A DNA stretch of 64,000 nt from Prorocentrum cordatum (GCA_963575745.1 CAUYUJ010012625.1:339501-403500), one strand, 5' to 3'. Shown: positions 52,107 through 62,214, numbered from the stretch's first letter. Numbers and translations are program-made. The notes: generated by a model from the letters alone, not told the origin.

Positions 52107-52225
52107 CTCAACCTCCTCCTCCTCCCCCTCCTTCTGCTCCTCCTCCTGCTCCTCCTCCTCCGCCTCAGAATCCTCCTCCTGCTCCTCTTCCTCCTCCTCC
52201 TCCTCCTCCTCCTCCTCCTCCACGA
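52107..52225 (+). repeat. TCC/CTC microsatellite
   Basis: Pyrimidine tract, opposite in polarity to the GGA tract 200 bases upstream. Confidence 0.9.
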
Positions 52226-52229
52226 TATT

Positions 52230-52710
52230 CTCTTTATTCCCTCGTCCTGCTCCTCATAATCGAGCCCCAAACCTCTCTGGCGGTGCTTCTCGACCAGAAG
52301 CTCGTGGCGAACCCCGTTACGGCGACGAGAAGCTCCAAGAGGCCAACAAATATGCAAAAGACTTTGAGTGACACCGATCCTGGATGTCGGAAAACCTCCT
52401 GCACGATGGTTTTACCCCGGTTTTCAGTCGCCATCGTCGTCGCGGCATCATCTTCGGCGTCGTCGACGACGGCGGCGTCCTCCGTCGTCCTCTTCGGCGG
52501 CGCTGGCGTCGTCGGCCACGGCGTCGTCGCCCATGAGGCAGACCCTGGGCCTGGGCCCATACATCCGACGATGTCATTTGTTCAACGTCACGTCCCGAGA
52601 GGTCCTGGCCCCTTCCCAAGGAGAACTCTTCGTCCCAAATCCACTTTCGATGGCTACGGGCCCTGAGGACGAGATCGAGGACAACCGCCGGGAGCAAAAC
52701 CAAAAACAGA
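52230..52710. other. no recognisable gene
   Basis: GTCGTCG triplets at 52430-52535. A minus-strand frame covers it without a domain. Confidence 0.35.
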
Positions 52711-52714
52711 AGAT

Positions 52715-52870
52715 CGAACGCATGCTGATATGGATTACGGATCCGTGGATCTGGGGTCGGAGCCGGGGTTACACATGGATCCACGGGGTCGGGGTCGAGG
52801 CCGGATCCACGGATCGCCGATCTGTGCATCCACGGATTACCGTTCCGGGATCGGGATTACACATGGAGCT
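52715..52870 (+). repeat. GGATCCACGG/GGATTACAC minisatellite
   Basis: GGATCC(G/A)(T/C)GG and GG(G/A)TTACACATGGA recur several times with no fixed period. Confidence 0.55.
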
Positions 52871-53189
52871 CACCGATTGTGCACGGAAGCAAGACCCGTC
52901 TATGTGGAAGCGACAGGGCGGGCAGCTTTTGGTTCCGGTTCCGTTTGGCATGGTGTTTAATATGGTGGCGTTTTTTGTTGCGCTTCCGTCGCCTTCGGTT
53001 TTGGTCCCAATCCCCGCATTGTGCGTCTTCTGGTCTATTTGCACGACCGATGTTTCAAACATTCGTCTCCCAAACCAGGCACACATTCTTGAAAAGGCCA
53101 AACATGGGGTTGCCGTTTCCAGGGCCTACTTACGAAGGGCCCGTCACTAATATACACGCCGTACCCAGATCATTGGATTCGAAACAAGT

Positions 53190-53312
53190 TCGGTCGCGAT
53201 CGGTTGCGACCGATCGGCACTCCAAATCGGTCTCGACCGATGGGACCGATTCCCAAATCGGTCGCAATCGGTCGCGACCGATCGCGACCGATCAGTCGCG
53301 ATCGACTTTGAA
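53190..53312 (+). repeat. palindromic ATCGGTCGCGACCGAT repeat
   Basis: ATCGGT(C/T)GCGACCGAT and half-sites recur about eight times. Each full site is self-complementary. Confidence 0.8.
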
Positions 53313-53380
53313 TGAAGCAAGATCGGGAACGCCCGATCTCGTGGGTCATTACTGGAAAACTCCAACATGCAATGATAAAG

Positions 53381-53607
53381 ACCTCCCAAGCTTGGTCCGA
53401 ATTGCTGGGGTCGGAAAATCGCGCCGCATCGTCGACACATCACCGATGCATCCGCGATGCACCAGCGATGCACCGGCGATGTTGGTGGTGCATCGGAGTC
53501 GCAGGAGTAGGGACAATCGGACTCCTCATCGAACCGCATTGTCGATGTATCGGCGATGCGGCGCTATGCTCCGACCCCATCTACTTCGACCCTATCTGGG
53601 AGGCCTC
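53381..53607. repeat. family C element, copy C5
   Basis: Left ACCTCCCAAGCTTGGTCCG and GGGGTCGGAAAATCGCGCCG. Right GCTCCGACCCCATCTACTTC and CTATCTGGGAGGCCTC. Middle GATGCA(T/C)C(C/A)GCGATGCACC. Confidence 0.8.
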
Positions 53608-53644
53608 GAACGACGGACCCAGACCAGTCACTAATCGACGCGCA

Positions 53645-53810
53645 ATGGATGGCACACACGTAAGCTTTTGAAGGTCCGCGCCGATGTCTTGGAACCGCAC
53701 TGGATACCCCTCCCTGGCGCGCGGAGCCTGGCGCCAGAGGCACCTCCAGAGGGACTAAACGCAGTTCCAAGAAGTCCGCGCGGAGCTCTGAGTGCTGGTG
53801 TTTATAGTCA
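53645..53810 (+). repeat. family A element, copy A17
   Basis: Arms TTTTGAAGGTCCGCGCCGAT and AAGTCCGCGCGGAGCTCTGAG. The centre is shortened to CCCTGGCGCGCGGAGCC and GGCGCCAGAGGCACC. Family B copy B6 starts within ten bases of its right tip. Confidence 0.8.
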
Positions 53811-53814
53811 AAAC

Positions 53815-53974
53815 TGATAGTAAGGGTGCGCGGCAAGGATGCAAGTGCCTTGGAAGGCCATGCCCGCCGCACTTTTCGAGCGGGCCGCGGCTAACGGAAG
53901 GGTACAAGGATGGGCCGAAGGGAAGGATGCAGGGGTATTGGAAAGTCGCGCATGCTTACTACCAGTCTTGACTG
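53815..53974. repeat. family B MITE, copy B6 (TA on both sides)
   Basis: TA precedes TAGTCAAAACTG (53815) and TA follows CCAGTCTTGACTG (53974). This is the clearest TA target duplication of the family. Inside: GGCAAGGATGCAAGTGCC and CGAGCGGGCCGCGGC. Confidence 0.85.
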
Positions 53975-54052
53975 TATGCATGTTTTGGCTCATGTCCTCA
54001 TGTCAGCGTCTTAACTGTAGTCCGCGTTCACGCTCCGCCCGCGATCGGCCAG

Positions 54053-54330
54053 AGGAGGAGGAGGAGAAGAAGGAGGGGCAGGAGGAGGAGGAGGACAAGG
54101 GGAGGAGGAGGAGAACGAGGGGGAGGGGGAGGAGGAGGATCAGGAGGAGGAGGGGAGGAGGAGGGAAAGGAGGAGGAGGAGGAGGGAGGAGGCGGAGGAG
54201 GAGGAGGAGGACGAGGGGGAGGAGGAGGAGAACGAGGGGGAGGGGGAGGAGGAGGATCAGGAGGAGGAGGAGGAGGGAAAGGAGGAGGAGGAGGAAAAGG
54301 AGGAGGAGGAGGAGGAGGAGGAGGAGGCCG
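54053..54330 (+). repeat. GGA purine microsatellite
   Basis: About 280 bases of GGA with GAACGAGGGGGAGGG and GATCAGGA motifs that repeat at about 130-base distance (54110 and 54229). An internal duplication of the tract is likely. Confidence 0.95.
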
Positions 54331-54334
54331 CGGC

Positions 54335-55180
54335 GCGACCTGGATGGCCGCCGCCATCGGCCGACGCCGCCCGCCCCCCGTTGCCGCCAACCCCGCCGCT
54401 GGGAGGCGAGGCGGCGGGCGCCCCGGGGGGCGGCGCGGCCGCCTCGAGGCTCTTGAGGAGGAAGTGCAGCTGGCCGCCCTGCCCCAGCGGGGGAGGGCGC
54501 ACGGCGACGCCGAGCGGCCGGGGGGGGGGCGGAGGAGGGTTCGAGCTACCTCGTAGTTATAGTGTGTGCTGGCGTCCCTCCTCTCAAGGGTGCCGCGGAC
54601 GGGGTCGCTCCCGCCCTTCTATGGGCCACTGTTCTGTGCTTGTCTCACTGCTGCTCTTTTTGTGCCCCCGTCCGCGGCAGCATTCGTTTGCCACCTCGCC
54701 TAAGTCGGCGATCGTTTTTCGCTGCACCATGCCAGCACGCAACAGGTTAACTCCAATGTTCGAGCAACGGCAACAAAAATTATGTGAGTGGGATTCGAGC
54801 GGCCTGATCTCTGGGCAGGAAGCACACTCCCCACCACCAACGGGGACCCTTGGCCCCGCTGGTTAACCTGTTCCCCCTGGGTGGGGATGGGGATCCTCCG
54901 ACATGTTATGCTCTTGTCTGTTTCTGATCATCGAACACAGCCCCCCCGAAGATGCAGAATAATGTTGGCAATGCTTGTGTCCGTATCAACTGAGTCTTAG
55001 CATTTGGGGCTCCCGTCCCCAGAAACCAAGGGAGGCGAAGTGGATATGAATGAAGATCTGGCCCATAGGGGGTATATGTTTATCAATACGTACGTACTGC
55101 GCGTTCGCCTTTTTGGCGCTTTGCCCAGAAATCTCAAGATGTAGGTGATGGATATAAGCCTTTCCCGCAACTATGATATC
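54335..55180. other. no recognisable gene
   Basis: No domain or RNA gene recognised. Confidence 0.35.
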
Positions 55181-55184
55181 CTAA

Positions 55185-55332
55185 CCAGAAGGTGCCAATA
55201 CAGCTACTCCCCAGATCTCGCCTTGTGCGTCCTGAAAAGAAGTTCGAGGGGAATCCGGCGGTTGCGACGGGGGCCTCCATGGAGGCTCCAGAAACAGGAA
55301 AGCAATGTGAGTGTAGCGGTATGGGTAGCTTG
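55185..55332 (+). repeat. family I element, copy 3
   Basis: AGAAGGTGCCAATACAGCTAC, AGGGGAATCCGGCGGTTGCGA, GGGGCCTCCATGGAGGCTCC and AGCGGTATGGGTAGCTT. Confidence 0.6.
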
Positions 55333-55387
55333 AAAATAATAAAGGGCAGCGATAGGGGGCGAGTGGGACTGGCATAAGGGGGAAACA

Positions 55388-55525
55388 TCGACCTGGAATC
55401 GGCGATACGTCACCGATAGATCGGCGATGGGCCCCCGATAGTTAATCCGCACGTTCCTGGGCAGGCTGGGGCTACTGGGCTCCTGACTCGGTGATCAGTG
55501 GGCGAGGGGGGGTCGATGCGCCACC
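55388..55525 (+). repeat. family L dispersed repeat, copy 3
   Basis: ATCGGCGATACGTCACCGAT, AGATCGGCGATGGGC, TTAATCCGCACGTTCCTGGG and GGTGATCAGTGGGCGAGG. Confidence 0.6.
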
Positions 55526-55529
55526 CCCT

Positions 55530-55880
55530 GTGCCTACAGCAGGGGCCGCCCGACCACAAGAAACCTTGAAGGGTGTATCCCCAACTGAATTTGGTTGGGG
55601 GTCTCGAAGGGAATGGTGATGGGGATGGGGATTGGTTTAACGATACTCGGGGGCGCGCAAACATGGATTAGCGATCCATGGATTTTGCGCGCGGTCGCCA
55701 AATCCATAGATCGGCAGATGTGCCCTTCCCCAAATGCGGCCGGCGCCGCCTCGTTCGGCGGCGGAAATCCGCGATCTCCCATGGAAACGGGACCCGTCGC
55801 TAATCCACGCCCCAATTGATCCATGTTTGCGATCGCCTGAAATACTGAGCATGGGACTCCACTGCATCCCTCCCCCCTGT
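55530..55880. other. imperfect inverted repeat; no gene
   Basis: CGCAAACATGGATTAGCGA (55657) and its mirror TCGCTAATCCACG...CCATGTTTGCG (55797-55831) enclose about 120 bases. GGGATGGGGATTGGTTTA (55620) resembles 49475-49500. Confidence 0.45.
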
Positions 55881-55904
55881 CGTTGCCCCCTGGGAGGTCT
55901 TCGT

Positions 55905-56012
55905 CGGAAGGACTGAGAGGGATTAAGCGCCATTAAAGGCTGTTATGCCGGAGTGGGCCTCGGATTAAGCGGGACTAAGCGGGATTATGCGGGATTAAGC
56001 GGTATTAAGCGG
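55905..56012 (+). repeat. GCGGGATTAA minisatellite
   Basis: Ten-base units GCGGGATTAA with small changes at 55975-56018, preceded by looser GGATTAAGC words. A related stretch is 61590-61720. Confidence 0.75.
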
Positions 56013-56019
56013 GATTAAG

Positions 56020-56815
56020 GTCACTCCGGCGAAAGGATACCGTATTTTTTGAATCGGCGATGAGCCAGGTTATCCCCGGGGGGGAGGGGTCCCGCCGATA
56101 CCCTAACCCTCGCGCTGTGGCTGTGGGCAGCCCTGCATATGCCCGCGCCCCCCCGCCCGCGGACCTGCACAACCGGCAAGGTTAGGTTATTATGTTATCC
56201 TTCGGGAGCGGCCAAGAGGGGGATGTCCAAGAGGGGGGGGTGCAAATCATGACCGGCGGCATGTGCGCGGCCCAGCGGGGGGGCCAGGGACGTAATGAAA
56301 TAAGAAGAGGCGCCATGAAATCTGGGCAAATATCATGGCCCCCGCCATGATATCCAACCCCCCCTAGTCATCACCCCCCTCTTTTCCGCCCCCGAATCCT
56401 GGGGGGCAGGGGAGGGGGGGGGGATAAGGCCGATAACCCAGGTTGTCGCCCGACCTGGTTCTGGGGCACTCGTTTCTGGTCATTCGGCCGCCCTCTCGCG
56501 CGTGCCGCTCTGGGAGCGTGCCGCGCGGTGGGCACCCCGCGGGCGTGCCGAGGGGCGGCAGGCCCCTCCCCGAGCAAGCGGGGCGGGGGGCTGCGCGCCG
56601 AGGTCGCGCGCGGGGAGCTGGAGGTTTCAAGGTCACGCTTACGTTCAAGTCGGGCCTGTCCCCCGACAGCGGGATTTTCCACGGAACAAAAAAACATGTT
56701 TCGCACCCCGCAATTGCGGATAAGAGTGAGGGGGCGGGCGCGGGCGACGCGGCGCGGGCGACACGGGCATCGTCGAGCCGGCGGACCTCGTGGCCCCCAC
56801 CTTCCATGTCGATGG
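56020..56815. other. no recognisable gene; half of a family F end
   Basis: GTCGGGCCTGTCCCCCGACAG at 56649 is a lone left end of family F. Nothing else recognised. Confidence 0.4.
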
Positions 56816-56816
56816 C

Positions 56817-57125
56817 GCTCTCCTCCTCCTCCTCCTCCTCCTCCTCCTCCTCCTCCTCCTCCTCCTCCTCCTCCTCGTCCTCATCGTCATCGTCATCCTC
56901 CTCCTCCACCTCGTCCTCCTCCTCCTCTTCTTCCTCGTCCTCCCTCTCCCCCCCTCGTCCTTTCATCATCGTCCTCCCATTGTCGTCCTCCCCCTCATCG
57001 GCCTCCATCATCGTCCTCCCATTGTCGTCCATCATCATCATCCTCCCCCTCCTCCCCCTCCTCGTCCTCCTCCTCCCCCTCCTCCCCCTCCTCCCCCTCC
57101 TCGTCCTCCTGCTCCTCCTCCTTTT
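56817..57125 (+). repeat. TCC/CTC and CATCGTCCTCC microsatellite
   Basis: Pure TCC at 56817-56875, then TCATCG/TCCTCC mixtures with a repeated CATCGTCCTCCCATTGTCGTCC word (about 56965 and 57008). Confidence 0.9.
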
Positions 57126-57382
57126 CTTTCTCCACATTCTCCTTACATCCTCTCTTCTTCCGCGTTCTCCTCGTCCCCTGTTTACTCCTCCTGCCTCCCC
57201 CTCCTTTCCCAAGATAACTGCAACGCAATCCTTTTTTCCACTTTATGCTCCCCGCCTTCTCTGATCAAGGCAACTCGCCAGGGCAGAGTTGCTGGACGGG
57301 CTGGTGTGGATGCGCGGGGCTTGAAGAGGTCCTTGCGGGCTCAGACGGCATGCAAAAATCCGCCGCCGCGCTTGTGCGGCAT

Positions 57383-57825
57383 TGGTTTGTTCAGTGAACG
57401 TGGTTTAGGTCGCGGGTGGGTCGCGGGCTCTCCACCTCCACCTGGAAGGAATGCAAAAGCAGCCCGCCGCAGGCGCCAAAAAAATTGGTTTGTACACTGA
57501 ACGTGGTTTGGGTCGCGGGTGGGCCGCGGGTTCTCCACCGGGAACGAATGCAAAAGATGCCCGCCGCAGGCGCCGAAAAATTTGGTTTGTACCCTGAACG
57601 TGGTCGCGGGTGGGCCGCGGGCTCTCCACCTGAAACGAATGCAAAAGATGCCCGCCGCAGGCGCCGAAAAATGTGGTTTGTACCCTGAACGTGGTTTGGG
57701 TCGCGGGTCGGTCGCGAGTTGGTCACGGGGTGGGTCGCGGGCTCTCCACCTGGAAGGAATGCAAAAAAGCCCGCCGCAGGCGCCGAAAATGGTGGTTTGT
57801 ACCTTGAACTTGGTTTGGGTCGCGG
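57383..57825 (+). repeat. tandem repeat, about 91-120-bp unit, 5 copies
   Basis: A GTTTGT(A)C(A/C)(C)TGAACGTGG-like word recurs near 57387, 57487, 57585, 57676 and 57796. Each is followed by GGGTCGCGGGTGGG(C/T)CGCGGG, CTCTCCACC, GAATGCAAAA and CCCGCCGCAGGCGCC. Spacing varies with the number of GGGTCGC words. Confidence 0.9.
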
Positions 57826-58036
57826 GTGGGTCGCGGGTGGGTCGCGGGGTGGGTCGCGGGTGGGTCGCGGGTGGGTCGCGGGTGGGTCGCGGGGTGGGCC
57901 GCGGGCGGGTCGCGGGGTGGGTCGCGGGGTGGGTCGCGGGGTGGGTCGCGGGTGGGTCGCGGGTGGGTCGCGGGTGGGTCGCGGGGTGGGTCGCGCGGTG
58001 GGTCGCGGGTGGGTCGCGGGGCGGGTTGCGGGTGGG
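57826..58036 (+). repeat. (GGGTCGCGGGT)n minisatellite
   Basis: About 20 GGGTCGCGG(G)GT units. Same GGGTCGC word as in the neighbouring larger repeat, so one likely grew from the other. Confidence 0.95.
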
Positions 58037-58043
58037 ACGACGA

Positions 58044-58088
58044 CAACAAACAACAACAAACAACAACAAACAACAACAAACAACAACG
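58044..58088 (+). repeat. (ACAACAAACA)n
   Basis: Four and a half CAACAACAAA units. Confidence 0.95.
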
Positions 58089-58126
58089 AGAATCCGCACC
58101 GCGGAACTCCACTTCAGCCACGCACC

Positions 58127-58266
58127 CAGGGACAGTGAATGACAGTTCGGCCCCCTCACTCTGATTCCAAAAATAATATTAAAAAAAACGTTCAGAAATA
58201 GTCCGGGGACTATTTTTTGAGTATTATGTTTCATCGCAAATCTCCCTGTCGGGGGACACGCCCGAC
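58127..58266. repeat. family F element, copy F5 (left end eroded)
   Basis: AT-rich middle with AGTCCGGGGACTATTTTTTG and a right end CCCTGTCGGGGGACACGCCCGAC. Confidence 0.6.
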
Positions 58267-58529
58267 CTAAGCTCACGTGCAGTCGATCCCCCGTCGCTGC
58301 CCCCCTGGGGGGACCCATCGCCTCGACGATCTCTCGAGAGGGGGGTCGAAATCGATGGGTCCCCCCAGGGGGGGGTAAGGACCACAGCTCCCCCGAAGGG
58401 CAGCCCCCGACAGGGCAGCCCCCCCCCGGGGCGCCGCGCGCGGGCCTCCAGCCACCGCTCCTCCCGGAAGCGCCCCTGCGGCGGCGGGCCGCGGGCGGGC
58501 CGCGGGGGGCGGCCCGCAGTCCCCGGCGG

Positions 58530-58750
58530 GGGGAGGAGGAGGGGGAGGGGGAGGGGGAGGGGGAGGGGGAGGGGGAGGAGGAGGGGGAGGGGGAGGAGGA
58601 GGAGGCGCAGGGAGGAGGGAGGAGGAGGAGGAGGAGGAGGAGGAGGAGGAGGATCATAAGGAGCAGGAGGAGGAGGATCATAAGGAGCAGGAGGAGGAGG
58701 ATCATAAGGAGCAGGAGGAGGAGGAGGAGAAGGAGGAGGATCATAAGGAG
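58530..58750 (+). repeat. GGGGGA/GGA microsatellite with AGGATCATAAGGAGC units
   Basis: (GGGGGA)n, then GGA, then four GGATCATAAGGAGCAGGAGG words 25-45 bases apart. Confidence 0.9.
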
Positions 58751-58863
58751 CAGGATCTGACCAGGACCTCGAGGCGGATCGGGCCGTGGTCCGACCAGGT
58801 TACGGCGCTGCCGCAGGCTCAGAGCAGGCCATCCAAGAGTGCCCAACGCCTTGGGGACCAAGC

Positions 58864-58867
58864 CGAC

Positions 58868-58901
<34 letters not shown>

Positions 58902-58915
58902 ACGGCGACGACGAC
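58864..58915 (+). repeat. (CGA)n microsatellite
   Basis: About 17 CGA/CGG triplets. A second run lies at 59136-59177. Confidence 0.9.
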
Positions 58916-59179
58916 CAATGCACCGAAATGGCCCCAAACATGTTCGATCCTCGACCGTGAATCCCCCCTCCGCGGCCTTCGACGCTCCTCGACCTCGGCG
59001 GTCAAAACCTGGCCCCCGGATCTGCCCTGGCGTGCGCTCCGACCAGGCTGCCGAGAGAACTGCCGCCGCGGAAACGAAGAGCCCTCCTGGCGGCCCTGCA
59101 GGCACCAGCAGCACGGTCCTCAAGCGTGGATCATCGAACGACGACGACGACAACGACGACGACGACGACGACGACCTGC

Positions 59180-59765
59180 GCTAACCTCGGCAACCTTCTG
59201 AGATCACCCAAGAACTCCGCGCCGCAGACCTTCGGAAACACCTGAAGCCTTCAGAAGAACCGAAAGCACATGTCAACTCACGAGCCTCTGAAGGCCGCCG
59301 CCGCGGTACGCCGATAAGGGGAACAGCAACTGCTGATACCGCTATTCCCGGGATGCGTGCTGACCAGAGCCTCGAGAAGAATTAATCCGTGGCGACGAGG
59401 GATCCCCAGAACGAGCAACGGCATCGGGCAACTATGAGGTGCCAACGAAGGCCTCCGATCCCAGGGGTCGGCTCTTTCTTAGATCCTGGGAGGCTCCTCC
59501 TGCCCCAGGCAGGTGCAGCGGCACGGCGCTCGGGCACCCGGCCACAGCCCATCCAAGATTCAGGATCTGAGCCACCAGATCCCTCGGATCGCACCTCCTG
59601 TTGGGACTCGAGGTGCCCTTCCCGCCCCGAGAGCTGAGCCATCGCCGAAGGTCGCCGCCCAGCCGCCGCCGCAAGCCGCCGCGGGCCGCCGCGGGCCGCC
59701 GCGGCGCGCCGCCGGGCCGCCGGCTGTGGCGGCGCGCACAAGGCGGTAGACACGGGGGAGCGGCG
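59180..59765. other. no recognisable gene
   Basis: A diverged relative of family I may cover 59315-59440 (CTGATACCGCTATTCCCGGG). (CCG)n-like words at 59660-59720. Confidence 0.35.
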
Positions 59766-59767
59766 GG

Positions 59768-59995
59768 GGAAGGCTCCTCAGGAGGAGGCTGCTTCTGAGA
59801 AGGCGCTGGCCCTGCTATCTGCAGACAGGGGGAGAGGCGGGGGGGGGCTTCTCAGGAGGAGGCTGCTTCTGGGAAGGCGCTGGCCCTGCTATCTGCAGAC
59901 AGGGGGAGAGGCGGGGGGGGGCTTCTCAGGAGGAGGCTGCTTCTGGGAAGGCGCTGGCCCTGCACCTGTAGACCAGGCTCGCGCCTTCTGAGGAG
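59768..59995 (+). repeat. 74-bp tandem repeat, 3 units
   Basis: CTCAGGAGGAGGCTGCTTCT starts at 59777, 59851 and 59925. Each unit also has GGCGCTGGCCCTGC and, in the first two, TATCTGCAGACAGGGGG. Confidence 0.95.
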
Positions 59996-60112
59996 CAGGC
60001 CTCCCCCCCTCCGTCCCCGGCCCCCCTCTGCGCGTGACCCTCTTGGGGCTCGAGGTGTCCTTCCGCCGAGGGCCGCGGGCCGCGCCACCGCCGAGGGCCG
60101 CGGCCGAACCTG

Positions 60113-60269
60113 GGGAGACCGAAAGGCACCAATACCGCGACTCCCCGGACCTCTCCCAGGGAGCGCTCTGACCAGAATTCGGAGGCGAATCCAGCGGTGG
60201 CGCCGAGGGCCTCCCAGGAGGCCCACGAGGGGGGACCCGAGGGAAGTGCAGCGCTGTGGGTACCCTTCC
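60113..60269 (+). repeat. family I element, copy 4
   Basis: AAAGGCACCAATACCGCGAC, GGCGAATCCAGCGGTGGCG, GGGCCTCCCAGGAGGCCC and CGCTGTGGGTACCCTTCC. Confidence 0.7.
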
Positions 60270-60274
60270 TAGGG

Positions 60275-60277
60275 AAA

Positions 60278-60354
<77 letters not shown>

Positions 60355-60355
60355 C
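60275..60355 (+). repeat. (CT)n(AT)n microsatellite
   Basis: CT dinucleotides to 60334, then TATATATA. Confidence 0.95.
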
Positions 60356-60859
60356 TGACGCTTTTTTCCGACCCTGCGCTGAAATTCGCACAGAAACGCG
60401 GATCCTGGTGTTTACGGGAGCCTGGTGTATTTGTTTTGCTGTTCCCTTTGGAAAGCGAAGGAAAAGTAGACACCACCCCAACGTCGCCCCCGACCCTCAA
60501 AAAGTCGTGTATGTGTTCCAGTTTCCGACTTCCCCCCTTGGAGAAACGCCGCCGAAGCCGCGCCGAGCCGCCGCCGCAAGCCGACGCGGGCCGCCGTCGC
60601 GGGCCGCAAGCCGGGCCGGCGGCCGCCGCCGGGCCTGCGGCGCGCTCCGCTCGATGACCAGCGCGCCGCCCTCCCAGAAGGCGCGGCAGGAGAGCTCCTG
60701 CGGCACGGCACGCGCCGCGCGGGGGCACGGCGCCGCCGCGCGCGGGGGGAGTGGGCGGCCGCTCGCCGCGGGACCGGTCGCCGCTCCTGCGGTTCTCGAC
60801 GTCGGGGCGCTGAGGGATGGGGTCCTGCCGACGTTCTCCTCCTTGCTCCTCCCCCTCCT

Positions 60860-60896
60860 CATCCTACTCCTCCTCCTCCTCCTCCTCCTCCTCCTG
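60860..60896 (+). repeat. (CTC)n tract abutting U6
   Basis: CTCCTCCTC run ending in CTCCTG immediately before the first base of the U6 gene. Confidence 0.9.
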
Positions 60897-60919
60897 GATT
60901 CCCTTCGGGGATCATCCGT

Positions 60920-60951
<32 letters not shown>

Positions 60952-61001
60952 GGCCCCTGCGCAAGGATGACACGCGCAAATCGAGAAGTGTATACAAATT
61001 T
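60897..61001 (+). ncRNA. U6: U6 spliceosomal snRNA
   Basis: The core TAAAATTGGAACGATACAGA, then GAAGATTAGCATGGCCCC and TGCGCAAGGATGACACGC, matches U6 snRNA base for base over more than 50 positions. It includes the ACAGAGA box, which pairs with the 5' splice site, and the AGC triad next to it. The 5' end GATTCCC-TTCG-GGGATC forms the U6 5' stem-loop with a UUCG tetraloop. The 3' end is CAAATTT rather than a long T-run. U6 is the catalytic RNA of the spliceosome, needed here for both cis- and SL trans-splicing. No TATA box is visible: the upstream 35 bases are a CTC tract. It may be a functional gene or a copied one. Confidence 0.93.
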
Positions 61002-61007
61002 AGCGTG

Positions 61008-61045
61008 CCAGCGTGCTCCGGCAGAGCGTTTCCGGAGCACGCTGG
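61008..61045 (+). terminator. perfect 14-bp hairpin just after U6
   Basis: CCAGCGTGCTCCGG, a 10-base loop, then CCGGAGCACGCTGG. The stem is perfect and GC-rich. It starts six bases after the last U6 base. A role in 3'-end formation is only inferred. It could also be a small inverted repeat of unrelated origin. Confidence 0.5.
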
Positions 61046-61164
61046 ATGAATCTGAAGACGGCTCTCTCGGCACCAGGGTCTTGGTGTTGGTTTCGACTTT
61101 CCCCTTGGTGCTGCGATGCCGAGCTGCGAGCTGTGCCGCGTGGACGGCCACACTGCGTCATCCT

Positions 61165-61380
61165 TACAGCGTAATCCTCCTCCTCCTCTTCCTCCTCTTC
61201 CTCCTCCTCCTCCTCCTCCTCCTCCTCCTGATCCTCCTCCTCCTCCTCCTCCTCCTCATTCCTCCTCCTCCTCCTCCTCCTCCGCCTCCCCCTCCCTCAG
61301 CCTTCCCCTCCCTCTCCTCCTCCATCTCCTCCTCCTCCTTCTCTTCCTCCTCCTCCTCCTCCGCCTCCTCCTCCTCAAAC
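61165..61380 (+). repeat. TCC/CTC microsatellite
   Basis: About 215 bases of imperfect CTC repeats with GATCC and CATTCC interruptions. Confidence 0.95.
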
Positions 61381-61524
61381 AACATAAATCAACCCCTTGC
61401 CCCCTTCCTATATTTAGGACTCAATCCCTCGGGACCCCTTCTTCGAACCACCGACTCGTGGCGGGCCCGCCCCCGCCGCCGCCGACGCCATGGCCGTCGC
61501 CGCCACCGGCGTCGCCGAGGTCCG

Positions 61525-61865
61525 CCCATGGCAAAACTTGCCGTCGCGATGTGGCTCACAACGCGGGGGGATCTACTAGGGGGCAACAGCCAGGAGATCT
61601 TGGTCGGAAGGATTAGAGACAATTAAGCCTCATTGGGAAGCTACTGCGCCGGATTAGGCAACGGATTAACCTTCATCAAGCTGGATTAGGCTGGATTGAG
61701 CGGGAACACGCGGGATGCAGCCGATTCAAGCCCGGTTTTCGGACCAGCGCAAAATCAGAATTGGACCTCCCAGGAGTTGCTCTCGGAAATCAAGGTCCAC
61801 CTCGGAGCGCCGACCATGGCGAAAAACTTGCCATCGCAATGTGGCTCACAAGGCGGAAGGATCGC
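61525..61865 (+). repeat. duplicated word pair about 288 bases apart
   Basis: CCATGGC(G)AAAA(A)CTTGCC then ATGTGGCTCACAA occurs at 61527 and 61815. GGATTA(G/A)GC words like those of 55.9 kb lie between (61650-61715), and GAATTGGACCTCCCAGGAG lies at 61760. Confidence 0.6.
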
Positions 61866-62040
61866 CACGGACACTTTAGATACGAGGTCCTCTGCCTCTG
61901 TTTCACGCAGCACGGAAGAGATACTCTTTACCCGTGTTGATTGTAAGGCACATCTTTGAGACCGTCAGTGGTAATCGTTCTTGGGTCTGCAGGTTTTTCG
62001 GACAAAAACATAGCGAGGGGATCTGGGTCCCACCTGGAAT

Positions 62041-62209
62041 GGGGAAACCAACAGGTAGCGATACAGCTACTCGCCGGACCTCTCCTGGGGTGTGTTCTGA
62101 CTAGGATTTCGATGCGAATCCAGCGGTGGCGACGACACAGGCCCAGGAGGCCCAAAAGCAGGAGAACGAGGGGAGGGTAGAGCTGTGGGGTCTCTTTCCT
62201 CATCTGATG
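62041..62209 (+). repeat. family I element, copy 5
   Basis: CAGGTAGCGATACAGCTACTC, GATGCGAATCCAGCGGTGGCG, GGCCCAGGAGGCCC and AGCTGTGGGGTCTCTTTCC. Confidence 0.65.
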
Positions 62210-62214
62210 GGTTC

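Noticed and set aside
53975-54005. TTTTGGCTCATG as a second type of leader relict
   Set aside because: Only about ten bases agree with the leader, and the upstream CCGTAGCC part is absent.
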